DNA of 64,000 nucleotides from Verminephrobacter eiseniae EF01-2 (GCF_000015565.1 NC_008786.1:3286001-3350000); one strand, 5' to 3'. Positions 8,982 to 18,700 are shown, counted from the first letter of the stretch. Program-made: numbers and translations. Notes: generated by a model from the letters alone, not told the origin.

Positions 8982-10123
8982 CGTGTCAACCGTGCCAGTT
9001 CGCGCAAAGCGCCGACCACCTCGTCGGCCTGGTTGTAGAAATGCGGCGCGATGCGGATCACGTCGTTGCGGGCCGATACCACATAGCCCGATTGCAGCAT
9101 TTGGGCCTCGACCCGCGCCGCGTTCGGAATGTGGATGGCGGTGTTCGCGCCCTTGGCGACGGGCGCACCGCAGGCCCCCGGACTGGCCACCGACAGGCCC
9201 AGGCGCGCGGCTTCCTCCAGGGCCAGGGCAGACAGTTCGGCCAGATAGGCCTCGATGGCCGGGATGCCGATCTCGTTGAGCAGGGCCATGCTGGCGCGCG
9301 CCGCGCAGGCGCACATCATCGGCGGCGTGCCGGTGTTGAAGCGTGCAGCGCCGTCGGCGAAGTCCAGATGCAGCGGGTCGAAGGCGAACGGATCGACCCG
9401 GCCAAACCAGCCCGTGATCGTGGGCCTGAGCCGCTGCGCGAGCGTTGGCCGGACATAGAGAAAGGCAATGCCCGGAATGCCCAGCAGGTACTTTTGCGCG
9501 CCGGCGGCCAGCATGTCGAGCTCTTGTGCGCGCACATCGATGCTGACGGCCCCGGCCGACTGGTAGGCATCGACGAACTGCAGCGCGCCCTGCGCCCGCG
9601 CTGCGCGGCCGGTGGCCGCGATGTCAACGATCTGGCCGTCGTAGAAGCAGACCTGCGACACCGACACCAGCGCGGTGCGCGCGCCAATGGCCTCGGCGAT
9701 CTGCGCGCTGGTGCGCGTGCCGCCGGCTTGCGCTTGCACGAAGCGCACCTGCGCGCCGCGTGGCTGCTGCGCAAGCCAGACATGGCACAGCGACGGGAAG
9801 TCCAGCGTGGTGGTGACGATCTCGCGCCGTTCAGCGCTGAAGTCCAAGGCCGAGGCGATGCTCGAGGCTGCGTCCGAGACGCTGCCCAGCACTGCCACAT
9901 CGCCCGGCTCGGCATGGATCATGCGTGCGAACTCGGCGCGGGCCAGCGCCACCTGCTCCATCCAGTAGCCCCAGTCCGCGCCGCGCTGCAGCCAGACCTC
10001 CAGGTAATCATCGATGGCGCGGCGCACCGGCAAGCTCAGCGCGCTTTGCGAGCAACTGGAGAGCTGGGCCGTCCGCTGCAAAATCGGGAACAGTTTCCGG
10101 TAGGAAGAAAAGGGGTGCTTCAT
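8978..10123 (-). CDS. Aminotransferase class V (PLP-dependent, cysteine desulfurase/epimerase-like)
   Basis: A 381-residue fold-type I PLP enzyme starting MKHPFSSYRKLFPILQ. Visible are VSVSQVCFYDGQIVDI, FVDAYQSAGAVSID carrying the PLP-ring aspartate, and AAGAQKYLLGIPGIAFLYV with the Schiff-base lysine. A downstream RFNTGTPPMM segment is typical of the IPN-epimerase/kynureninase-like branch. It heads a four-gene operon and is divergent from a Crp/Fnr regulator only 46 bp away. The reaction, whether transamination, desulfuration or racemisation, cannot be decided from the sequence. Confidence 0.85.
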   Translation of the reverse strand: MKHPFSSYRKLFPILQRTAQLSSCSQSALSLPVRRAIDDYLEVWLQRGADWGYWMEQVALARAEFARMIHAEPGDVAVLGSVSDAASSIASALDFSAERREIVTTTLDFPSLCHVWLAQQPRGAQVRFVQAQAGGTRTSAQIAEAIGARTALVSVSQVCFYDGQIVDIAATGRAARAQGALQFVDAYQSAGAVSIDVRAQELDMLAAGAQKYLLGIPGIAFLYVRPTLAQRLRPTITGWFGRVDPFAFDPLHLDFADGAARFNTGTPPMMCACAARASMALLNEIGIPAIEAYLAELSALALEEAARLGLSVASPGACGAPVAKGANTAIHIPNAARVEAQMLQSGYVVSARNDVIRIAPHFYNQADEVVGALRELARLTR

Positions 10124-10129
10124 ATGACA

Positions 10130-10149
10130 GCCTTGCGCGCCGGCAAGGC
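10130..10149. promoter_or_regulatory. Candidate Crp/Fnr-family operator
   Basis: A perfect inverted repeat GCCTTGC-N6-GCAAGGC sits in the 46-bp gap between the aminotransferase operon and the divergent Crp/Fnr gene. The core TTGC-N6-GCAA has the same half-site spacing as the TTGA-N6-TCAA sites of Fnr-type regulators. It may serve both promoters. Confidence 0.55.
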
Positions 10150-10169
10150 CCTGTGGTGATGGATGGCTG

Positions 10170-10880
10170 ATGCAGCAAAGCGCGAACGACACCCATTGCA
10201 GCAACGGCACGGCAACCCCCTCCGCGTGGATCGAAGTGCCGCATTTCGGCTGGGAGCCGCTGCTGGCTGCGGGCGCACCCGGCGTGCGCTTGCGCAAGGG
10301 CCAGACACTGTTTTCGCAGGGCCAGGCAGTGCAGCATGTCTATGTGGTCGAGCAAGGGCGCGTGCGACTGATGCTGCTGTCGGCGGCCGGGCACGAAAAG
10401 CACCTGGCCATCGTCGGCACGCGCGGCATGGTCGGCGAATGCAGTGCCTTCCTCGACGGACGGCATTCGATGACGGCCATGGCCTCGTCGGACGTGCTGG
10501 TCAGGCAGATCGGTCGCCAGCAGTTGCGCGACGCCATGGAGCGCGACCCGGGCTGCCTGCGCCAGGTGCTCTGGCTGGCCAACATGAAGCTGCGCATCAT
10601 CGCCAACCAGAACCTGCTGCTGAGCCAGGCCACGGCCGCGCAGCGCGTGCTGCACCACCTGGTGCAGTTGGCCGACACCTACGGCCAGGCGGTGGACGGC
10701 GGCACGTTGATCGGCGTCGCGTTCACGCACCAGGAGATGGCCAACATCACCGGCCTGAGCCGGGTCATGGTCTCGAACGTGCTGATAGCGCTGCACGAGC
10801 AAGGGCTGATCGGTAAAAGCAAGTTGCATTGCGTGATTCGGGACATGCAGGCACTGAGGCGACGCGCAGCCGGTTCGTGA
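10170..10880 (+). CDS. Crp/Fnr-family transcriptional regulator
   Basis: A 236-residue regulator. The N-terminal cyclic-nucleotide-binding-like barrel is seen at GQTLFSQGQAVQHVYVVEQG and LAIVGTRGMVGECSAFLDG; the long C-helix follows, and the winged helix contains FTHQEMANITGLSRVMVSNV. There are no N-terminal cysteine clusters like those of Fnr, so it is not an Fe-S oxygen sensor of that type. It is transcribed divergently from the aminotransferase-Bug-RidA operon with a family-type palindrome in between, so it probably controls that operon and perhaps itself. The effector is unknown. Confidence 0.9.
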   Translation: MQQSANDTHCSNGTATPSAWIEVPHFGWEPLLAAGAPGVRLRKGQTLFSQGQAVQHVYVVEQGRVRLMLLSAAGHEKHLAIVGTRGMVGECSAFLDGRHSMTAMASSDVLVRQIGRQQLRDAMERDPGCLRQVLWLANMKLRIIANQNLLLSQATAAQRVLHHLVQLADTYGQAVDGGTLIGVAFTHQEMANITGLSRVMVSNVLIALHEQGLIGKSKLHCVIRDMQALRRRAAGS

Positions 10881-11003
10881 AGGGGCCGGTTGGTCGATGG
10901 GGCGCGTCTCGGACTGCGTTGCAGTCTAGACAGGCCGTGCAAGGCCGTATGTCAATGGCTTGACAAGCGCCGCCATTTTTCGCGCGCCCCCAAAGCCAAT
11001 CAC

Positions 11004-11552
11004 TCAATAACTGCGCCCGCCCTTGTACATCGCATGCTGGCGGCGGTTCAACGGGGTGGCCGCGCCCAGGCGGCCCATGGCAGGGCCGACATGGGCGTGG
11101 GTGATGGCCAGCCCCAGGCCGTCGGCCGCATCGGTGCCGGGCAGCGCAGGCAGGTGCAGCAGACGGCGCACCATCTCCTGCACTTGGCTCTTGGCCGCGC
11201 GGCCATGGCCGACCACGGCTTTTTTCATTTGCAGCGCGGTGTACTCGGCCACCGGCAAGTGGCTGGCCACCAAGGCCGTGATACAGGCCCCGCGCGCCTG
11301 GCCCAGCAGCAGGGTCGATTGCGGATTGACGTTGACGAACACGATTTCGACAGCGGCCGCATCGGGCTGGTAGCGCGCCGCCAGCTCGGTGATCCCGTCG
11401 AACAGTATCTTCAGGCGCCCGGGCAGGTCGCCCAGCGCCAGCGAGGTGGTGCGTATGGTGCCGCTGGCCACATAGCGCAGTTGCTGGCCGTCGATGTCCA
11501 CCACGCCAAAGCCGGTGGTCTGAAGCCCCGGGTCGATGCCAAGAATGCGCAT
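11004..11552 (-). CDS. ruvC: Crossover junction endodeoxyribonuclease RuvC
   Basis: A 182-residue Holliday-junction resolvase of normal length starting [19 protein letters not shown]. The four acidic catalytic residues fall at D7, E69 (AVEIVFV), D141 and D144 ([11 protein letters not shown]), matching the family arrangement. It acts as a dimer with RuvAB in recombination repair. It is convergent with the Crp/Fnr gene. ruvA and ruvB are not adjacent; the toxin-immunity locus lies upstream instead. Confidence 0.96.
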
Positions 11553-11773
11553 ATTGCTGTTTGTTTGATGGCGGCTGGCGCGTGCAGATCATGCGCTTGA
11601 AGCCGGGTTTCTTGTGAAGCCCGGCGGACAGCCTTTGCGGCTACCCGCCAGGATGCCGCAGCGAAGGGAAAGCGGCGGCAACGCCATCGGCGTCGAGAGC
11701 ATTGGGAATGTCGCCGACTGCGGCCATGGCCATCGCTTCCGCTACATCGACCGCATGGCTGCCGGGGTTGTCC

Positions 11774-12619
11774 TCAAGATTTCCTGCGTGGCGATTTTAC
11801 AGCAGGCATCCGCAATATGGTTTCAGGCTCACGGACAAGAACCGATTCTGCGCTTCCCCATGGATAAACCCACTTCTTCCAGTTCGCAATGAGCCACGCG
11901 GTACTCAGACCACCGGCGCTCTGTAGCACAGATTCCTTTGGAAAGACGACAGGCACCAACCCTGATTTGTGGCCTGAGGCAACGAGCAAGCCAGACCTGC
12001 CTTCAAATGAGTCCGCGTCGACCACGATGAAGTCAACAACCGGATCTGGATACCAAGTCAAGCACCCAACTGCGTCGTCCCATTCCTGCTCCGGCGGGGG
12101 TACGGAAGGAACCCGCAGAATACAGCCTCGCCGGATAACATCGCTGCCGTAGGTCGTCAAGGTGCGCCAATTGCTCATTGTGTGAGGCCTGTTTTGACGG
12201 CTGCTGTTTTTCCAACGCTGTGATTTTACAGCAGGCATCCGCAATATGCTTTCAGGGTCACGAATGAGAACCGATTCCGCATTTCCCCGTGGATAAACCC
12301 ACTTTTTCCAGTTCGCAATGAGCCATGCGGTACTCAGTCCGTAAACGTAGCCCTTCGGCAGGGATTCCTCTGGAAAAATGACATGCATCAACCCTGCTTT
12401 ATCGCCTGATGCAACGAGTAAGCCAGAAGCACCGTAAGGATCAGCCCCAAACGGCATCGCCTCGACCACGATGAAGCCCATCACCGAATCCGGATACCAA
12501 GTTGGGTCTGGCGGGGATACGGAAGGAACCCGCAGGACACAGCCTCGCCAGATGATATCGGCTTCGTCACCGTATGCCGCATGAGCGTATTCCGCAAGAG
12601 TGAACCATTTGTTCATCAT
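11774..12619 (-). CDS. Immunity-like protein, third tandem copy
   Basis: A 281-residue protein, the most distal of three close paralogues downstream of an Rhs toxin tip. It consists of two related lobes: residues 1 to about 147 (MMNKWFTLAEY) and 148 to the end (MSNWRTLTTYGSD). Each lobe carries RGCxLRVPS, WYPDxV, SGLLVASGxK, GLSTAWLIANWKKWVYP and LRMP. The GLSTAWLIANWKKW block resembles a polymorphic-toxin immunity family (Imm45-like, from memory). No signal peptide is seen, fitting cytoplasmic protection. A relic of the toxin 3' end lies directly upstream. Confidence 0.75.
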   Translation of the reverse strand: MMNKWFTLAEYAHAAYGDEADIIWRGCVLRVPSVSPPDPTWYPDSVMGFIVVEAMPFGADPYGASGLLVASGDKAGLMHVIFPEESLPKGYVYGLSTAWLIANWKKWVYPRGNAESVLIRDPESILRMPAVKSQRWKNSSRQNRPHTMSNWRTLTTYGSDVIRRGCILRVPSVPPPEQEWDDAVGCLTWYPDPVVDFIVVDADSFEGRSGLLVASGHKSGLVPVVFPKESVLQSAGGLSTAWLIANWKKWVYPWGSAESVLVREPETILRMPAVKSPRRKS

Positions 12620-12690
12620 TTCCTCAAATTATATCCGCCACTTCGGTCGAGGGAGCGTGGAACAAGTTCCAGGTCGAGGCTCCAGATATC
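12616..12690 (-). pseudogene. Relic of Rhs toxin 3' end upstream of third immunity copy
   Basis: Read on the minus strand, 24 codons ending at a TGA overlapping the immunity start give LELVPRSLDRSGGYNLRK. This matches the end of the intact toxin tip (MELIPHSLDRSGRHNLRK). A stop codon lies two codons upstream of this stretch, so only the tail survives. Confidence 0.8.
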
Positions 12691-12889
12691 ACATTTTCAA
12701 TGGCATCGACCAACGGCATAAAAATACATGCCATGCCTCGGAAGATCAAGCAATATTATTGTGGAGTTAAACAAACGCCCAGGGCTGGGACGTGCCAACG
12801 CCGATCGGTCAGAGCGCCACGCAATCATATTGGTTGCGTGATATAGGTATGGACTTACATGTTCCAGAAATGCATGGATTTGAAATTTC

Positions 12890-13735
12890 CTACGGTCTGC
12901 GTTGTGATCTCGTAACAGGCATCCGTAATATGGTTTCCGACTCACGGACAAGAACCGATTCTGCGCTTCCCCATGGATAAACCCACTTCTTCCAATTCGC
13001 AATGAGCCACGCGGTACTCAGACCCCTGGCATCACCTTCCGGTATGGATTCCTTTGGAAAAATGACATATACCACCCCTGCTTTGTGGCCTGAGGCAACG
13101 AGCAAGCCAGACCTGCCTTCAAATGAGTCCGCGTCGACTACGATGAAGTCAATAACCGGGTCCGGATACCAAGTGAAAACATCAACTGAATCGTCCCATT
13201 CTTGCTCTGGCGGGGATGCGGAAGGAACCCGCAGAATACAGCCTCGCTTGACAACATCGCTGCCGTAGGTCGTCAAGGTGCGCCAATTGCTCATTGTGTG
13301 AGGCCTGTTTTGACGGCTGCTGGTTTTCCAGCGCTGCGATTTTACAGCAGGCATCCGCAATAGGGTTTCAGGCTCACGAATGAGAACCGATTCCGCATTT
13401 CCCCGTGGATAAACCCACTTTTTCCAGTTCGCAATGAGCCATGCGGTACTCAGTCCGTAAACGTAGCCCTTCGGCAGGGATTCCTTTGGAAAAATGACAT
13501 GCACCAACCCTGCTTTATGGCCTGATGCAACGAGTAAGCCAGAAACACCGTGAGGTTCAGCCCCAAACGGCATCGCCTCGACCACGATGAAGCCCATCAC
13601 CGGATCCGGATACCAAGTTGGGTCTGGCGGGGATACGGAAGGAACCCGCAGGACACAGCCTCGCCAGATGATATCGGCTTCGTCACCGTATGCCGCATGA
13701 GCGTATTCCGCAAGAGTGAACCATTTGTTCATCAT
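12890..13735 (-). CDS. Immunity-like protein, second tandem copy
   Basis: A 281-residue, two-lobed paralogue of the proteins encoded on either side. The first lobe runs to about residue 147; the second starts at an internal Met148 (MSNWRTLTTYG), as if two genes had fused. Shared blocks are RGCxLRVPS, SGLLVASGHKAG and GLSTAWLIANWKKWVYP. Differences concentrate in the second lobe (for example VDVFTWYPDPVID and SIPEGDARG), as expected if the copies track different toxin variants. It is preceded by a toxin-end relic. Function as an antitoxin is inferred from position and family resemblance. Confidence 0.78.
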   Translation of the reverse strand: MMNKWFTLAEYAHAAYGDEADIIWRGCVLRVPSVSPPDPTWYPDPVMGFIVVEAMPFGAEPHGVSGLLVASGHKAGLVHVIFPKESLPKGYVYGLSTAWLIANWKKWVYPRGNAESVLIREPETLLRMPAVKSQRWKTSSRQNRPHTMSNWRTLTTYGSDVVKRGCILRVPSASPPEQEWDDSVDVFTWYPDPVIDFIVVDADSFEGRSGLLVASGHKAGVVYVIFPKESIPEGDARGLSTAWLIANWKKWVYPWGSAESVLVRESETILRMPVTRSQRRP

Positions 13736-13806
13736 TTCCTCAAATTATGTCCGCCACTTCGGTCGAGGGAGCGTGGAATAAGTTCCAGGTCGAGGCTCCA
13801 GATATC
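13732..13806 (-). pseudogene. Relic of Rhs toxin 3' end upstream of second immunity copy
   Basis: Minus-strand codons ending at the TGA that overlaps the immunity start read LELIPRSLDRSGGHNLRK, almost the same as the last residues of the intact tip protein. The relic is about 25 codons long and is not attached to an open toxin frame. Confidence 0.82.
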
Positions 13807-14005
13807 ACATTTTCAATGGCATCGACCAACGGTATAAAAATACATGCCATGCCTCGGAAGATCAAGCAATATTATTGTGGAGTTAAACAAACGCCCGGGG
13901 CTGGGATGTGCCAACGCAGATCGATCAGAGCGCCACGCAATCATATTGGTTGCGTGATATAGGTATGGACTTACATGTTCCAGAAATGCATGAATTTGAA
14001 ATTTC

Positions 14006-14848
14006 CTACGGCCTGCGTTGTGATTTCGTAACAGGCATCCGTAATATGGTTTCAGGCTCACGGACAAGAACCGATTCTGCGCTTCCCCATGGATAAACCC
14101 ACTTCTGCCAGTTCGCAATGAGCCACGCGGTACTCAGACCACCTGCGCTCTGTAGCACAGATTCCTTTGGAAAGACGACAGGCACCAATCCTGATTTGTG
14201 GCCTGAGGCAACGAGCAAGCCAGACCTGCCTTCAAATGATTCCGCATCGACCACGATGAAGTCAACAACCGGATCTGGATACCAAGTCAAGCACCCAACT
14301 GCGTCGTCCCATTCCTGCTCCGGCGGGGGTACGGAAGGAACCCGCAGAATACAGCCTCGCCGGATAACATCGCTGCCGTAGGTCGTCAAGGTGCGCCAAT
14401 TGCTCATTGTGTGAGGCCTGTTTTGACGGCTGCTGGTTTTCCAGCGCTGCGATTTTACAGCAGGCATCCGCAATAGGGTTTCAGGGTCACGAATGAGAAC
14501 CGATTCCGCATTTCCCCGTGGATAAACCCACTTTTTCCAGTTCGCAATGAGCCATGCGGTACTCAGTCCGTAAACGTAGCCCTTCGGCAGGGATTCCTTT
14601 GGAAAAATGACATGCATCAACCCTGCTTTATGGCCTGATGCAACGAGTAAGCCAGAAACACCGTAAGGTTCAGCCCCAAACGGCATCGCCTCGACCACGA
14701 TGAAGCCCATCACCGGATCCGGATACCAAGTTGGGTCTGGCGGGGATACGGAAGGAACCCGCAAGACACAGCCTCGCCTGATGATATCGGCTTCGTCACC
14801 GCATGCCGCATGAGCGTATTCCGCAAGAGTGAGCCATTTGTTCATCAT
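14006..14848 (-). CDS. Immunity-like protein, first copy, directly after the Rhs toxin tip
   Basis: A 280-residue cytoplasmic protein whose ATG overlaps the toxin stop (TGA 14845-14847), the classical position of the cognate immunity gene. It has the same two-lobed structure as the next two copies, with RGCxLRVPS, SGLLVASGHK and GLSTAWLIANWKKWVYP in the first lobe and a variant second lobe (QSAGGLSTAWLIANWQKW). Resemblance to the Imm45-type family is from memory and unverified. It should neutralise the neighbouring E3-like nuclease. Known E3 immunity proteins look different, so the pairing is of interest. Confidence 0.82.
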   Translation of the reverse strand: MMNKWLTLAEYAHAACGDEADIIRRGCVLRVPSVSPPDPTWYPDPVMGFIVVEAMPFGAEPYGVSGLLVASGHKAGLMHVIFPKESLPKGYVYGLSTAWLIANWKKWVYPRGNAESVLIRDPETLLRMPAVKSQRWKTSSRQNRPHTMSNWRTLTTYGSDVIRRGCILRVPSVPPPEQEWDDAVGCLTWYPDPVVDFIVVDAESFEGRSGLLVASGHKSGLVPVVFPKESVLQSAGGLSTAWLIANWQKWVYPWGSAESVLVREPETILRMPVTKSQRRP

Positions 14849-15780
14849 TTCCTCAAATTATGTCTGCCACTTCGGTCGAGGGAGTGTGGAATAAGTTCCA
14901 TGTCGATATTATACTCGCCCATGTGATTGCCGTGTCGATCTATCTTTTCAAATGTGCCATGGTATGTATCCACAGAATACTTAATACCATCAGGAGCATC
15001 ATATACATCGCGTTTGTTCATTCGTGAAAGACGCGAATTCTTTTTCCATCCATTGTTTTTTGCCACCTCAGCAAGTTTCGACCGGATTCTTGCTATGCGC
15101 TCGTTATGATGCAAATTTCTGAGCGAAGCATGGAATGCCCGTGCCGCCCCTTTGGGCTCTGCAGCCTCCCGATAGGCCTTGATCCCTGTAGAAGCCCCAC
15201 CCGGCACTCCAGGCACTGTGGTGGCCGCAGCATCCAGGGTTATTCCAGCGAGATCGATAGCCGCATTGGCCCAGTTACCGGCACGGGCATTGTCGACGAG
15301 GCTTTGAAAACCCAGGGCCAGATTAAAGGCATCCCACACCGTCTCGGCAATCTTGCCGTCGGGGTCTACATATTTGTTGGGATTGTTGTTTGCATATGCA
15401 TAGCGATTGAAGCTGTGCGGCTGCTCTGGCACCAGGTCTTTGGGGTCCATGCCGGTAAAGCGCCCGGTCAACGGCATGTAATAGCGGGCTCCCATGTATG
15501 ACAGCCCGGTGTTGGCATCATAGGGTTTGCCCGTAAACCACAGTTTGTTGCCGGCGCTGGCGTTGGGCAACTGCTGCCGTTGCCCATAGGGCAGGTAGCT
15601 TTCTTTCCAGATCACGGCGCCGCTGGCATTGGTCGCCATCATCGGCGTGCCGGCAATGTCGTTGTGAAAATACGTGATGGTGGTCTGCGCCATCGCGCTG
15701 GCCCCAAGAACTGCAAAACTCAGCCGCAGAGCCACGCGGGCCAGAAGGCGGGGCCAGCCGGAGTGCAATACGCTTGTCAT
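14845..15780 (-). CDS. Secreted Rhs-core/toxin tip with colicin E3-like ribonuclease domain
   Basis: A 311-residue protein. Residues 1-32 look like a signal peptide (LSFAVLGASAMAQ). Residues 35-116 are the Rhs repeat-associated core (TYFHNDIAGTPM, LSYMGARYYMPLTGRFTGMD). The tip after about residue 205 has DxxHxxxE at D271, H274 and E278 in YSVDTYHGTFEKIDRHGNH, and R306. This matches the spacing of the colicin E3 active site (D510, H513, E517, R545 from memory), so 16S rRNA cleavage is predicted. It overlaps the large Rhs gene upstream and the immunity gene downstream by 4 nt each. Confidence 0.82.
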   Translation of the reverse strand: MTSVLHSGWPRLLARVALRLSFAVLGASAMAQTTITYFHNDIAGTPMMATNASGAVIWKESYLPYGQRQQLPNASAGNKLWFTGKPYDANTGLSYMGARYYMPLTGRFTGMDPKDLVPEQPHSFNRYAYANNNPNKYVDPDGKIAETVWDAFNLALGFQSLVDNARAGNWANAAIDLAGITLDAAATTVPGVPGGASTGIKAYREAAEPKGAARAFHASLRNLHHNERIARIRSKLAEVAKNNGWKKNSRLSRMNKRDVYDAPDGIKYSVDTYHGTFEKIDRHGNHMGEYNIDMELIPHSLDRSGRHNLRK

Positions 15781-18700
15781 TGTGCGGACTCCTTCTGGGC
15801 AATACGCTTGCCGTTCAGATAGATGTACTGAATCAATTTTCCAGGGAATCCCGGGGTGTATTCGGCAAGCAGGTTTCCATGCACCCCATGGAACTCATGG
15901 GTCTTGATACCGCCTTGAGTGACACTCGTCCGCTTCTGATTTCCGTCGTACATGTACTGCACACTGTTCGCAGGGTTTGCACAATTGACGCATCTGAGAT
16001 TGGGCACTGCATCATAGGTGAACGTCCGTCCTCCGCCGCTGGTGATGTTGCCCAGCGCATCGTAGGCATAGGCGGTTGACAGTGTCGCCGGCGATGCGCT
16101 CAAACCGCTCAATCGATTATTGCCATCGTAATGGTAGGTCAGTCGTGTTCCGGGGAGATTCTGGGCCGTGATGTTTCCGACTCCGTCGTAATATATATAC
16201 CCCGTTCCCTGCGGAGTTGTGACGCTGGTCAGTCGGTCCATGCTGTCAAAGCCGAATGTGCGGTTGTACTGGGCATCTGTGGAATCATTGATCGCAGTCA
16301 GGTTGCCCACCGCATCGTAGCTGAAAATGGAGCGTCCATAGTAGCTGCCAGCGTGCGAGGTGATGAATGAGCTGGGCCACAACCGGGAGTTTTGTCCATA
16401 TTCAGATTGGGTACCGTTCGCATACGATATTCTCCGAATCTGTCCGGATGGCCAATAACTGACGGCATCGACATACCCTGTGATCGAAGTAGGGCGCCCG
16501 AGGTTGTCGACCCCATACCAGACCGTATCGCCAGAGTGGGGATATACGATGGATGTCAATTGGTCGTTTCCGTTGTATGCATATCGTGCAGTCCAGGATA
16601 TTCCGTCCGAAGAAAGCTGCTCGCTCTTGAGGTTGCCATTGCCATCATAGGTAAAGTAACGTGCCGCATCCGAAGAGGTGGTGCTCAACAGCCGATGCGC
16701 ACCATCATATGAGTGAGCAACGGAAGGTGTGGAATCGGGATAAACAATATTTTGCAACCGGTTCTGTTGGTCATATGCATACCGGATGGTTCCGGCAGAT
16801 CCCGTGCTTTTTGATGTCATGTTTCCTGCCGCGTCACGGCCATAGCTGGTAGTTCCCGACTCGGGATGGAAAGCAGAGATCAAATGGCCGGCATCGTTGT
16901 ATGTGTAATTTCTGGTCACTCCATTTTGTACTGCAGAAGTGATCAAATCCTTGCTGTTGCGACTGTAGCGGACACTGGCGCTGCTCTCGGGCGTGTTCAC
17001 TTCCAGCAAAAATACCTTGTCGGGATCGCCATAAGCCCGATAGTTGTAGGTCGTCGCGTTGCCGCGTTCATCCCGGATGGTTTTGGAGCCAGCGTCATGG
17101 CTGATGGTTTTGGCGGAGCCATCGGCATTCCGGATTTGGATCACCCGGTGCAGACCGTCGTAAGAATAGGTACCCCCGGAGTCATTGTTGGGGTCAGACA
17201 CGAACGTGATTCGTCCGAGCGCATCGACCGTGTATGAGGTTGAAATTCCACCGTGATTCACATGGGTGACGTAACCTGATCCATCGTAGGTACTGGTCTC
17301 GACAAGTGATCCGCGTGTGACGGTGCGGGTATTGGTTCCGTAGCTGATGCTCACCCCGTTCCCGACGGGAAGATCGATTGACGTGATTCGATTCAAGCCA
17401 TCGTAGTCGTAGCGGGTCGTGTGACCACTGCCATCGGTTTCAGAGACGACATTCCCTGCATCGCTGACTTGCCGATAGACGTAGATACCCTCGGGCTGGC
17501 TTTCGTTTTGTGGAATGCCACGCATGTGATTTGAATAGCGATAGGTCAACGACCTGGGGAAGGTGATGCTGTTCACATTTCCTTGCGTGTCATGGCTGCG
17601 GCTGACGGTGATGCCATTCCTGGTTTCCGTGATCAGATTGCCTCTGCTGTCGAAAGATCGGGTGACTGAATTTCCGTAGGAGCTCTCGTTCTGTACCTGC
17701 CGGATGATCCACTTTGCGGTGTTGATGTAGTAGCTCACGGTCGTCGTTCTGTTCCCCCGGTTCGGACCTGACTCCACGATCGAGCGTGGATTGCCATGGC
17801 TGTCAAAATTGCTGTAATCGGTGCGGTATGTTCCCCCATCGCGGATGATCGTCTTCTGCGTCAAAAGCGGGGCGTTGGTTTGCAGGTAGTCGAACTTGGT
17901 GACAAATGCACCCGGGCGAACGTAGGTTTCCGATGAGATTTGCTGTCCCTGCCATTGGTACTGCTCTATCTGTGTATTTCCAATCCTTTTTTCTGCCAGC
18001 AATCCGACCTTCCAGACATTGCCCGGGCCTGCATACATTGGCCCGATATGCTTGTAGGTTGTCGTTCCTGCGGCGTTGGTCACGGTGGTGGTATCGAGCG
18101 ATCCTGCGCCACCCGGTGAATAGCTGAAAGTCCAGCTTCCGCCTGTGCTCAATGATTTGCTGCGGACGACATTGGACCGGCTGCCAGGGTTTGATTGGGA
18201 GTCAAAATATACGTGGTCATATTCGTAGTAGATGGTTCCGTTGTAGGGGGTCTTTGCCAACCGCATGAGATAGCTGCCTGCTGCAAAACCATTGTTGCCA
18301 TTATAGGTATATGCCCATGTATGGCCGTCCGGTCTCGTGACACTGGCCAGTTGATGAACCCCGGTAATTCCGGAGGACTGATAATTGTATTGCCAGGTTT
18401 GCCCGGCACTGGTGATGCTGCGAATTCTTGCGGATGCAGTTCCCGAATCATGATAGCTGAATGATACCGAGCGCCCATCGTTGGTCGCGATACTGCGAAT
18501 CTCGGGGCTGGCTGTGGTTGCATAATCAATGGAAATATAGTTGCCATTGCGGTCCGTGATCTTTTTGGTATGCCACTCATAAACAGGCGAGATTCTGGAA
18601 CTGGCACCAAGGGCCTGTGTCATTTCATAAATCACGCCATCGGGAGAGGTGATGATCAGACCGTTGCCTCCTGGAGGGCATTCTGCTTTCCAGCGCTGCG

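Larger units (their letters stand above)
11774..14880 (-). repeat. Tandem triplication of a 1.1-kb toxin-end/immunity unit
   Basis: Starts of the three paralogues at 14848, 13735 and 12619 are 1113 and 1116 bp apart. Both the coding part and about 270 bp of spacer are repeated with high identity, including the last codons of the toxin gene. Duplication by recombination between units is the simplest explanation. Confidence 0.9.

Noticed and set aside
11614-11892. Small plus-strand frame between ruvC and the immunity genes
   Set aside because: Its end is antisense to the third immunity copy; no motif or convincing start signal.
12697-13002. 101-residue minus-strand frame in the immunity spacer, with a copy at 13813-14118
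   Set aside because: It is repeated only because the whole unit is repeated; it overlaps the end of the next immunity gene's neighbourhood, has no family match and no good ribosome-binding site.
15777-15780. Rhs split explained as a simple frameshift or sequencing error
   Set aside because: The second gene opens with a credible signal peptide ending SAMAQ and its ATG overlaps the stop as in the other coupled genes of the locus, which a random frameshift would not produce.
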